From the NCBI GenBank assembly GCA_934569195.1, contig CAKTKB010000026.1, positions 1-15,324 of the forward strand: 15,324 nt of DNA, read 5' to 3'. Source of the DNA: an uncultured Oscillospiraceae bacterium (GTDB taxonomy: Bacteria; Bacillota; Clostridia; Oscillospirales; Oscillospiraceae). The position numbers were made by a program, and so were the translations under genes. This document shows positions 6,264-12,900 of this stretch, one piece after another (within the stretch, counting starts at the first letter, position 1; every line of letters begins with the position of its first letter). The notes under the pieces were generated by a model. It did no database searches, had not been told where the DNA came from, and was given only the letters and a program-made list of their open reading frames with translations.

Positions 6264-7826
6264 ATGAACAAACCTATCGTACTTGTAATTATGGATGGCG
6301 TGGGCAAGGGGGACGGCGGTCCCGGCGATGCCGTTGCACAGGCCAAAACCCCGACCCTGGACCATCTGCTGGCCACCTGCCCGCATACGTATCTGAAGGC
6401 GCACGGCACCGCAGTGGGCCTGCCCACGGATGAGGACATGGGCAACAGCGAAGTGGGACATAACGCCCTCGGCTGCGGGCAGATCTATTCTCAGGGCGCC
6501 AAGCTGGTGGAGGAGTCCATCGAGTCCGGGGACCTGTACCGCTCCCAGACCTGGCAGGAGCTTCTGGAGAACGCCAAGCAGGGCCATGCCCTCCACTTCC
6601 TGGGACTTCTCTCCGACGGCAATGTCCATTCCAACATCAGCCATCTGCTGGCTATGCTGCGGCGTGCCAAGAGCGAGGGCGTGAAGAAGTGCTACTGCCA
6701 CATTCTGCTCGATGGCCGGGATGTGCCGGCGACCTCCGCTCTGGAGTATGTGGACGCGCTGGAGAAGGTTCTCGCTGAGCTGAGAGAGCCGGGCTTTGAT
6801 TACGCCATTGCCTCCGGCGGCGGCCGTATGAAGATCACCATGGATCGTTACGAAGCCAACTGGCCCATGGTGGAGGAGGGCTGGCGGACCCATGTGCAGG
6901 GCCAGGGCAGAATGTTTGCATCCGCCAAGGAGGCCATCGAGACGTACCGGGCCGAGACGGGCTGCATCGATCAGGACCTGCCCGCATTTGTGGTAGAGCG
7001 GGACGGCGCGCCTGTGGCAAAGATCGCCAACGGGGACAGCGTGATCCTGTTCAACTTCCGGGGCGACCGGGCGCAGGAGATTTCTCTGGCCTTTGACCGG
7101 AAGGATTTTGACAAGTTTGACCGGGGAGATTACACCGGCGTGAAGTTTGCCGGTATGCTCCAGTACGATGGGGACCTGAAGATTCCTCAGCACTATCTGG
7201 TGCAGCCGCCGGTTATCAAGAATACGCTGACCGAGGTCCTGTGTGCCGCCGGTATCCATGAATACGCCCTGTCGGAGACCCAGAAGTATGGCCACGTCAC
7301 CTACTTCTGGAACGGAAACCGCTCCGGAAAGGTCGATGAGAACCTGGAGGTTTACGAGGAGATCCCCTCCGACGTGATCCCCTTTGAGAAGGCGCCTGCC
7401 ATGAAGTCCAAGGAGATCACCGAGCACATGGTGGCAGCCATGGCCTCCGGAAAATTCCAGTTCCTGCGCTGCAACTATCCCAACGGCGACATGGTGGGAC
7501 ACACCGGCGTGCTGGAGGCGGTCATTTATGCCATGGAGTGCGTGGACAGCGGCCTGAAGGCCATTCTGGATGCGGCGGACCGCTACGGCTATACCGTGCT
7601 GGTTACGGCCGACCACGGCAACGCAGACCAGATGACGGAGACGAAGAAGGGCAAGACCATTGTCCGCACGGCCCATTCCCTCAACCCGGTGCCCTTCATC
7701 ATCTATGATAAGGATCAGGATTGGACGATCCGGGAGGGACACTTTGGCCTGGCCAACGTGGCGCCTACGGTGGTTAAGATGATGGGCCTGACCGCACCTG
7801 CCTGCTGGGAGCAGAGCATGGTTTAA
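6264..7826 (+). CDS. gpmI: 2,3-bisphosphoglycerate-independent phosphoglycerate mutase
   Basis: Interconverts 3- and 2-phosphoglycerate in glycolysis and gluconeogenesis through a phosphoserine intermediate, using Mn ions and no bisphosphoglycerate cofactor; cytosolic. At 520 residues it has normal length. The alkaline-phosphatase-fold metal and catalytic motifs are all visible: VIMDGVG near residues 8-14, the catalytic serine in MGNSEVGH (Ser62), LLDGRDVPATSA with Asp150, FNFRGDRAQEIS, and the metal-binding VTADHGNAD with Asp450 and His451. The variant MDGVGKGDGGPGD, rather than the more common DGWG or DGFG opening, points to a distinct subfamily. GGAGGT ends 6 bases before the ATG. Unlike the typical arrangement it is not with other glycolytic genes (gap, pgk, tpiA, eno) but sits between recG and yloU. 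Confidence 0.96.
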   Translation: MNKPIVLVIMDGVGKGDGGPGDAVAQAKTPTLDHLLATCPHTYLKAHGTAVGLPTDEDMGNSEVGHNALGCGQIYSQGAKLVEESIESGDLYRSQTWQELLENAKQGHALHFLGLLSDGNVHSNISHLLAMLRRAKSEGVKKCYCHILLDGRDVPATSALEYVDALEKVLAELREPGFDYAIASGGGRMKITMDRYEANWPMVEEGWRTHVQGQGRMFASAKEAIETYRAETGCIDQDLPAFVVERDGAPVAKIANGDSVILFNFRGDRAQEISLAFDRKDFDKFDRGDYTGVKFAGMLQYDGDLKIPQHYLVQPPVIKNTLTEVLCAAGIHEYALSETQKYGHVTYFWNGNRSGKVDENLEVYEEIPSDVIPFEKAPAMKSKEITEHMVAAMASGKFQFLRCNYPNGDMVGHTGVLEAVIYAMECVDSGLKAILDAADRYGYTVLVTADHGNADQMTETKKGKTIVRTAHSLNPVPFIIYDKDQDWTIREGHFGLANVAPTVVKMMGLTAPACWEQSMV

Positions 7827-7874
7827 TCCCCGGCTTTTTCCGGCTATTTCAGCTTGCTAAGGAGGCACGGAACT

Positions 7875-8228
7875 ATGATCCGACACAACAACGATCACGG
7901 GAGCGTCAACGTCAGCACGGGTGTGTATACCGACATTGCCGGCACCGCCGCTTCCAACTGCTTCGGCGTCAAGGGTATGGCGGCCCGCTCCGTCACCGAC
8001 GGCGTCTATCACCTGCTGCGCAAGGAATCCATGGGCAAGGGCGTGCGGGTGGTCTTTCACGAGGATAATACGATTTCCATTGATTTGCACATTATGGTTG
8101 ACCACGGGGTAAACCTTACCGCTGTGGGCGCCTCGATCATTTCCGAGGTCCGCTATGTCGTCACCAAGTGCACCGGCACCGAGGTACGGGCCGTAAACGT
8201 CTACGTCGATTCTATGATGATCGGCTGA
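7875..8228 (+). CDS. yloU: Asp23/Gls24-family envelope stress protein (YloU-like)
   Basis: A 117-residue member of the Asp23/Gls24 (DUF322) family. The opening GSVNVSTGVYTDIAGTAASNCFGVKGMA and the end IISEVRYVVTKCTGTEVRAVNVYV are the two conserved family blocks. Members are small cytoplasmic proteins linked to envelope or alkaline stress; their molecular role is unclear. The frame could start at a TTG at 7854, but TAAGGAGG (7858-7865) clearly serves the ATG at 7875. The downstream partner yloV starts 19 bases after the stop, the standard yloU-yloV pair of Firmicutes, which suggests a link to fatty acid kinase. I see no clear promoter or terminator between gpmI and this gene, so co-transcription with gpmI is plausible. 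Confidence 0.92.
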   Translation: MIRHNNDHGSVNVSTGVYTDIAGTAASNCFGVKGMAARSVTDGVYHLLRKESMGKGVRVVFHEDNTISIDLHIMVDHGVNLTAVGASIISEVRYVVTKCTGTEVRAVNVYVDSMMIG

Positions 8229-8247
8229 TTTTCGGAGGTGTAAACCA

Positions 8248-9879
8248 TTGAGGCAAACCATTAACGGGGCTGATTTCCGCAGACTGATTCTCAGCGCGGC
8301 CGCGGCCATCGAGATTCACAAGCAGCCCATTAACGAGTTGAATGTTTTTCCGGTGCCCGACGGCGATACGGGAACGAATATGTCCATGACCATCCAGGCC
8401 GCCGCTGCGGACCTGCGCAGAACCGAGGATCCGACTCTGGAGAAGGCGGCGTCCACCGCTGCGTCGGCCATGCTCCGGGGCGCCCGGGGAAACTCCGGCG
8501 TGATTCTGTCGCTGCTGTTCCGCGGCATTTCCAAGGCGCTCAAGGGCGCTAAGGAATGCGACGGCGTCCTGTGGGCGGCTGCGCTGCAGGAGGGCGTGGA
8601 CGCGGCATACAAGGCGGTCATGAAGCCTGCCGAGGGAACCATTCTGACGGTAGCCCGGCTGTCCGCAGCAAAGGCTCGGGTGGCGTCCCGGGAAAACAAT
8701 TACTTTGAGTTCGTCCATGAGGCGGCAATCGCCGAGGCAAAGGTCGCCCTGGCAAATACCGTGAACCAGAATCCGGTCCTGAAAAAGGCCGGTGTGGTGG
8801 ATGCAGGCGGCAAGGGCTGGCTGCTGGCGCTGGAGGCCATGCTCAGCGCGCTTCGGGGAGAGGACGTTGTGCTCCCGGAGGAAGGGGATACCCAGGCCCA
8901 GAAGGAGCAGGCTTCCTTCTCCGACTTTGACGATGCGGATATCACCTTCACCTACTGCACGGAGTTTATCGTTTCCCGGGAAAATGACCGGGATCCGGAG
9001 CAGCTGCGGGCGTTCCTGTCCGAGCTGGGCGACAGCCTGGTGCTGGTAGAGGACGAGGAGATCATCAAGGTACACGTGCATACGAATAACCCCGGCACGG
9101 CCCTGCAGGAGGCGCTGACCTACGGCTCGTTCATCACGGTAAAGATCGAAAATATGCGCCTGCAGCACACCGAGAAGGTTATGAGCGAGCAGGAGATGGC
9201 CCCCAAGATCGCGGAGCCGGAGAAGGCGCTGGGCGTGGTGTCCGTGTGCGCCGGAGACGGCATTGCCGACGTGTTCCGCAATCTGGGCGTGGACGGCATC
9301 ATTTCCGGCGGCCAGACCATGAACCCCAGCACACAGGATATCCTGGAGGCCGTCAACCGCGTCCCTGCCCAGACGGTATACGTTCTGCCCAATAATAAGA
9401 ATATCATTATGGCGGCGCAGCAGGTGGACGCCCTGACGCCCAAGCAGGTCATTGTCATCCCCAGCAAGACGATCCCCCAGGGCGTGACCGCCATGCTCAG
9501 CTTCAATCCTGAGGGAGATGCGCAGGAGAATACCCAGCTTATGACGGAGGCGCTTGCGACGGTGGAGACCATGCAGATCACCTATGCGGCCCGGGACTCC
9601 GACTTTGACGGATATCTGATTCACGAAGGAGATTATCTTGCCCTCTATGGCGGCGCAATGTTCGGCACCAGCCGGGATATCAAGGTGCTTCTGCGTTCCC
9701 TTGCAGAGAAGATTCGTGACGAGGGGAAGGAATACATCACCATCTATTACGGCGCGGATATTTCCGAAAAGCATGCCCAGAAGGCGGCTGATCTTTTCGC
9801 GGAGATCTGCCCGGAGGCAGATGTCAACCTGCTCAATGGCGGACAACCTGTGTATTACTATCTGATTTCCGCGGAATAA
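8248..9879 (+). CDS. fakA: DAK2-domain protein, FakA-like fatty acid kinase (YloV)
   Basis: FakA phosphorylates fatty acids held by FakB proteins, feeding exogenous or recycled acyl chains into phospholipid synthesis. The 543-residue product has the DakL-type nucleotide-binding domain at the N-terminus: NVFPVPDGDTGTNM at residues 32-45, with Asp38 and Asp40 the expected Mg-ATP ligands, and RGARGNSGVILS at about 78-89. The middle and C-terminal domains follow the YloV pattern, with KVHVHTNNPG and LPNNKNIIMAAQQ and a final YYGADISEKHAQ segment. Length matches the family (about 550). The start is a TTG at 8248, supported by GGAGGTG at 8234-8240; no ATG in frame fits. No fakB homologue is in the window. 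Confidence 0.92.
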   Translation: MRQTINGADFRRLILSAAAAIEIHKQPINELNVFPVPDGDTGTNMSMTIQAAAADLRRTEDPTLEKAASTAASAMLRGARGNSGVILSLLFRGISKALKGAKECDGVLWAAALQEGVDAAYKAVMKPAEGTILTVARLSAAKARVASRENNYFEFVHEAAIAEAKVALANTVNQNPVLKKAGVVDAGGKGWLLALEAMLSALRGEDVVLPEEGDTQAQKEQASFSDFDDADITFTYCTEFIVSRENDRDPEQLRAFLSELGDSLVLVEDEEIIKVHVHTNNPGTALQEALTYGSFITVKIENMRLQHTEKVMSEQEMAPKIAEPEKALGVVSVCAGDGIADVFRNLGVDGIISGGQTMNPSTQDILEAVNRVPAQTVYVLPNNKNIIMAAQQVDALTPKQVIVIPSKTIPQGVTAMLSFNPEGDAQENTQLMTEALATVETMQITYAARDSDFDGYLIHEGDYLALYGGAMFGTSRDIKVLLRSLAEKIRDEGKEYITIYYGADISEKHAQKAADLFAEICPEADVNLLNGGQPVYYYLISAE

Positions 9880-9898
9880 GAGCTTTGCCGGTATATTT

Positions 9899-9927
9899 CC
9901 CGGCCCACTGCCCTGCGGTGGGCCGGG
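9899..9927 (+). terminator. Strong GC hairpin after yloV, without U-tract
   Basis: CCCGGCCCAC (9899-9908) pairs perfectly with GTGGGCCGGG (9918-9927). The stem extends inward by two pairs (one G-U) to a 5-base CCCTG loop. It begins 19 bases after the yloV stop. The expected run of T residues is missing on the plus strand, so it is either an atypical terminator, an mRNA-stabilising hairpin, or another structured element. Confidence 0.45.
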
Positions 9928-10023
9928 TGCGTTCCGGAACACAGCGCAGACAGGCGTACAGGGTGCGCCTTTGTGCGGTACGGTCCGGGACGGATGCAAA
10001 ATGAAAAGGAAAGGAGCGCGAAT

Positions 10024-10863
10024 ATGAGACGTTTTCCCTCCGGAGGACTGCTGGGCAAGGCAGAAAATGCCATGGAGCAGCTCCGGCAGTTTCATATTCC
10101 CAACCATGCGGCCGGCGCGTGCTACTTTCTGGTCTTGTCGCTGTTCCCGGCGCTGGTGCTGGTGCTGAGCCTGCTGCGGTACACCACTCTGACGGTGACG
10201 GACCTGCTGGAGCTGCTGGACGGCGTGGTGCCGGATGTCCTGCTGCCCTCCGTAAGCCGCCTGATTACCAACACCTATGACAGCGCCAGCGGGATGCTGG
10301 TGGGGTTATCGGCGCTGGCGGCGTTGTGGTCCGCCAGCCGGGGTGTGTATGGGCTGGTTTTGGGCCTGGACGATATTTTTCAGCTGGAGAAGCGGCGCAA
10401 CTACTTCCACGCCCGGTTTATCAGCGTGGTGTACACGTTTCTCCTTCTGCTGGTTTTGCTGCTGACCCTGGTGCTGCACGTTTTCGGCAACACCATCCTG
10501 TCGCTGCTGCATCCGGAGAACAACAGACTGATGCACTTTCTTACGGAGGTCCTTGACCTACGCTTTTTCCTGCTGCTGTTCGTGCAGATGGCGCTGTTTA
10601 CGGCGATGTATATGTTCCTGCCCAGCCGCCGGTGCAAATTCCGGGACAGTGTCCCGGGGGCGGCCCTTTCGGCCATTGGCTGGCTGGTTTTTTCCGACGT
10701 ATTTTCCAAGTATGTGGAGAACTTTGACAAATATGCCAATGTGTACGGCTCGGTCTACACGGTGGCCATTTCTATGCTGTGGCTCTATTTTTGCCTGTCG
10801 ATTCTGTTTTACGGAGGGGTGCTCAACCGATTCCTTTCCCGGGGACGGGATGGCGACGCATAA
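10024..10863 (+). CDS. YihY/BrkB-family integral membrane protein
   Basis: A 279-residue protein with about six hydrophobic segments (roughly residues 28-52, 90-115, 132-160, 178-196, 209-227 and 240-262). Family signatures are HAAGACYFLVLSLFPALVL near the N-terminus and YGSVYTVAISMLWLYFCLSILFYGG at the end. YihY/BrkB proteins are widespread inner-membrane proteins of unsettled function; the old RNase BN label was a misassignment. The frame opens at 9973, but AAGGAG (10011-10016) is placed for the ATG at 10024 and MRRFPSGG is the better start. It follows yloV by 144 bases holding a GC hairpin, and precedes the DUF5685 gene by 91 bases. The last residues (RGRDGDA) are charged and probably cytoplasmic. 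Confidence 0.9.
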   Translation: MRRFPSGGLLGKAENAMEQLRQFHIPNHAAGACYFLVLSLFPALVLVLSLLRYTTLTVTDLLELLDGVVPDVLLPSVSRLITNTYDSASGMLVGLSALAALWSASRGVYGLVLGLDDIFQLEKRRNYFHARFISVVYTFLLLLVLLLTLVLHVFGNTILSLLHPENNRLMHFLTEVLDLRFFLLLFVQMALFTAMYMFLPSRRCKFRDSVPGAALSAIGWLVFSDVFSKYVENFDKYANVYGSVYTVAISMLWLYFCLSILFYGGVLNRFLSRGRDGDA

Positions 10864-10879
10864 AATTGTGTCTGCGGTG

Positions 10880-10900
10880 TAAACAATCACGGGATGTTTA
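10880..10900. promoter_or_regulatory. Inverted repeat upstream of DUF5685 operon
   Basis: TAAACA (10880-10885), 9 bases, TGTTTA (10895-10900) lies in the 91-bp gap before the DUF5685 gene. It could be a regulator-binding site or chance in an AT-richer stretch. I find no well-spaced promoter hexamers beside it. Confidence 0.25.
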
Positions 10901-10954
10901 TGAGATGTTCACAATGGCAGGGTATCATGAAAGGACAGCTGGGAGGCAGGAAAA

Positions 10955-11788
10955 ATGTTTGGATTGGTTGCGGCTAACCCGGCGGAGCTGACGCCCCAGC
11001 AGAAGGAGCGGTACAACAGTGTCTATTGCGGCATCTGCCGCTCTATCCGGGACGATGCGTCGAATTTGTGCCGGTTGGGGCTGCGCTATGACATGGCGTT
11101 CCTTGCGCTGCTGCACATGAGCCTGTATGAGCCGGAGGAGACTTCCGGAGATCGGGCGTGCCTGCTGCACCCGGTGAAACCGAGGCCGTGGGTGACAAGC
11201 GGCCCGATCCTTTATGCAGGCGAGATGAATGTGGCGCTGGCGTATCACAATTGTCTGGACGACTGGAAGGATGACCGGAATCTGGGGGCAAAGCTTCTGG
11301 CAGATGTTTTTGCCAAGCATTGCGACAGGATTCGGGAAGCCTATCCCCGCCAATGGAATGCCATAGACAGCAGCATAAATCAGCTGAACGATCTGGAGAA
11401 GGAACAGACCCCGGACCCGGATGCCGGAGCCAACTGCTTCGGCCGGCTCATGGGAGAGCTGATGGTGTGGCGGGAGGACCAGTGGGCGCCTTACCTCCGG
11501 CAGATTGGCTTCTACCTGGGGCGCTTCATCTACCTGGCGGATGCGGCTTTGGACTACCGCCGGGATGTCCGCAAGGGAAAGTACAATCCGATCGCGGCAT
11601 CCGGCGCGGAGGACCCAGAGCAGTGGCAGGAATACCTGGTGATGGCCATGGCCCGGTGTACGCAGTATTATGAGCAGCTCCCGCTGGTGCAGGATAAGGC
11701 AATTCTGGATAACATCCTTTACAGCGGCGTGTGGGTGAATTATTACGGCCGGCGGAAGGAAAACCGCAGGGAGGAACACAATGGATGA
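10955..11788 (+). CDS. DUF5685-type protein with DDxxD and DxxxDxxxD motifs
   Basis: A 277-residue protein, predicted largely helical, with no signal peptide or membrane span. I recognise the DUF5685 pattern (MFG start, YCGxCR, Y-DM-FLALL) from memory; the function is unknown. Visible features are: Cys25 and Cys28 in YCGICR; Cys69 and His72 in CLLHPVKPR, which with the first pair could make a Cys3-His metal site; DDWKD at 102-106, a DDxxD motif; and DAALDYRRD at 196-204, with Asp at i, i+4 and i+8 followed by GKYNP. The paired acidic motifs on helices recall class I isoprenoid synthases, but overall similarity is not evident to me, so this is a hypothesis. GGGAGG lies 8 bases before the ATG. 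The stop overlaps the start of the J-domain gene by 8 bases (ATGGATGA), indicating translational coupling. Confidence 0.8.
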   Translation: MFGLVAANPAELTPQQKERYNSVYCGICRSIRDDASNLCRLGLRYDMAFLALLHMSLYEPEETSGDRACLLHPVKPRPWVTSGPILYAGEMNVALAYHNCLDDWKDDRNLGAKLLADVFAKHCDRIREAYPRQWNAIDSSINQLNDLEKEQTPDPDAGANCFGRLMGELMVWREDQWAPYLRQIGFYLGRFIYLADAALDYRRDVRKGKYNPIAASGAEDPEQWQEYLVMAMARCTQYYEQLPLVQDKAILDNILYSGVWVNYYGRRKENRREEHNG

Positions 11789-12410
11789 TCCGTATAAGAT
11801 TTTGGGTGTAAGCCCGGATGCCTCCGACGAGGAAATCAAGCGAGCTTATCGGCGGCTGGCCAAGCAGTATCACCCGGACCTGCACCCCGGCGATGCAGAG
11901 GCGGCCCGGAAGATGCAGCAGATCAACGATGCTTACGAGCAGATCAAAAACCCGCAGAAGAGGAATACCGGCGGCTCAAGTGGGTATGATCCCTTTGGAG
12001 GGCAGGATCCCTTCCGCGGATACAGACAGCAGGGAGGCACGCAGTCTACCCAGGACCAATACCGGCAGGCAGCGTATCAGTATATTCGTTTCGGTCAGTT
12101 TGCCCAGGCACTGAATATCCTGAGCAATTGCCAGGACCGGGATGGACAGTGGTATTATTTAAGCGCCCTGGCCAATGATGGCCTGGGGAATCAGGTGACC
12201 GCCCTGGAGCATATGCGCAAGGCGGTTTCGATGGACCCGTCTAACCCTGTGTATCTGGACGCGCTGAGCCGTATGGAGCAGGGCGGGACGCAGTACCGCC
12301 GTCAGGCCGGAAACTATCGCGGCTTTGATATGCGCGGATCGGTGTGCCCGTCGCTGTGCCTGTGCTGGCTTTCACAGTTTTGCTGCGGCAGAGGAATATA
12401 CTGCTGCTGA
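11781..12410 (+). CDS. J-domain protein with Cys-rich C-terminal tail
   Basis: A 209-residue protein. Residues 3-58 form a J domain ([20 protein letters not shown], with the Hsp70-stimulating HPD at 31-33). A Gly/Gln-rich linker with GGQDPFRGY follows (about 64-88). Residues about 90-165 ([21 protein letters not shown], then [33 protein letters not shown]) look like two TPR-type helical hairpins. The last 21 residues contain seven cysteines (189, 193, 195, 201, 202, 208, 209) among hydrophobic residues and end in YCC. It lacks the zinc-finger and substrate domains of DnaJ, so it is a specialised co-chaperone rather than dnaJ. AGGGAGG precedes the ATG, which overlaps the DUF5685 stop. The tail may bind metal, carry disulfides or associate with the membrane; none is shown. 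Confidence 0.88.
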   Translation: MDDPYKILGVSPDASDEEIKRAYRRLAKQYHPDLHPGDAEAARKMQQINDAYEQIKNPQKRNTGGSSGYDPFGGQDPFRGYRQQGGTQSTQDQYRQAAYQYIRFGQFAQALNILSNCQDRDGQWYYLSALANDGLGNQVTALEHMRKAVSMDPSNPVYLDALSRMEQGGTQYRRQAGNYRGFDMRGSVCPSLCLCWLSQFCCGRGIYCC

Positions 12411-12446
12411 GTCTGCCGGCGGATGTACGACAGGGAGGAATAGAGG

Positions 12447-12839
12447 TTGAAAAATAAAAAAATCATTTGGTCGGTCGTTGCGCTGCTGGCGGCGGCAGCC
12501 ATTCTGGTGGGCGCGTATTTCCTGTTCAGACCCCAGGCTGATTCCGGCGCCAAGACGATTACCGTCACGGTAATCCACGGGGACGGAACGGAAAAGGACT
12601 TTGTCTGCCACACGGATCGCGCTTACCTGGGCCAGGTACTGACGGACGAAAAGCTGGTGGAAGGGACGGACACGGAATATGGCCTGATGATCCACACGGT
12701 GGACGGGGAAAAAGCCTCCTGGGAGGAGGATAACGCCTACTGGGCGCTGTATGTGGGCGACGAGTATGCCCTGACCGGTGCAGACAGCACACCGGTTGCC
12801 GACGGCGACCGCTTCAAGCTGGTGTACACCCAGGGATAA
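12447..12839 (+). CDS. Membrane-anchored or secreted DUF4430-domain protein
   Basis: A 130-residue protein with a lysine-rich N-terminus (KNKK), one hydrophobic segment (about residues 6-27) and then a single small beta-rich domain (about 37-130). That domain shows the DUF4430 pattern: TVTVIHGDGTEKDFVCHTDRAYLGQVL, then WALYVGDEYALTGADSTPVADGD and KLVYTQG at the end. The domain resembles the C-terminal domain of transcobalamin-like proteins; its function in Firmicutes is unclear. No lipobox cysteine follows the hydrophobic stretch, so it is either a type II anchored protein or cleaved by ordinary signal peptidase. The start is a TTG at 12447 with AGGGAGG at 12432-12438. It lies 36 bases after the J-domain gene and is the last gene before a strong terminator, so it is probably in the same operon. 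Confidence 0.82.
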   Translation: MKNKKIIWSVVALLAAAAILVGAYFLFRPQADSGAKTITVTVIHGDGTEKDFVCHTDRAYLGQVLTDEKLVEGTDTEYGLMIHTVDGEKASWEEDNAYWALYVGDEYALTGADSTPVADGDRFKLVYTQG

Positions 12840-12850
12840 AAAAGATAGAT

Positions 12851-12896
12851 AAAATGTGCCGAATCCGGGTTATGCTTCCGGGTTCGGCACATTTTT
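12851..12896. terminator. Bidirectional terminator between convergent genes
   Basis: ATGTGCCGAATCCGG (12854-12868) pairs with CCGGGTTCGGCACAT (12878-12892) over 15 bp with one G-U pair and a 9-base loop. AAAA flanks the left arm and TTTTT the right, so it can end transcription from both the DUF4430 gene (plus) and the fucosidase gene (minus). Confidence 0.93.
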
Positions 12897-12900
12897 ATGT

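Noticed and set aside
6168..7742. A 524-codon minus-strand open frame opposite gpmI, and a similar 631-codon one opposite yloV (8212-10107)
   Set aside because: Antisense shadows of confidently identified genes with all catalytic motifs intact; no start signals.
11781..12410. The J-domain gene as canonical dnaJ
   Set aside because: It has the HPD-containing J domain but no CxxCxGxG zinc-finger repeats or C-terminal peptide-binding domains, and is only 209 residues.
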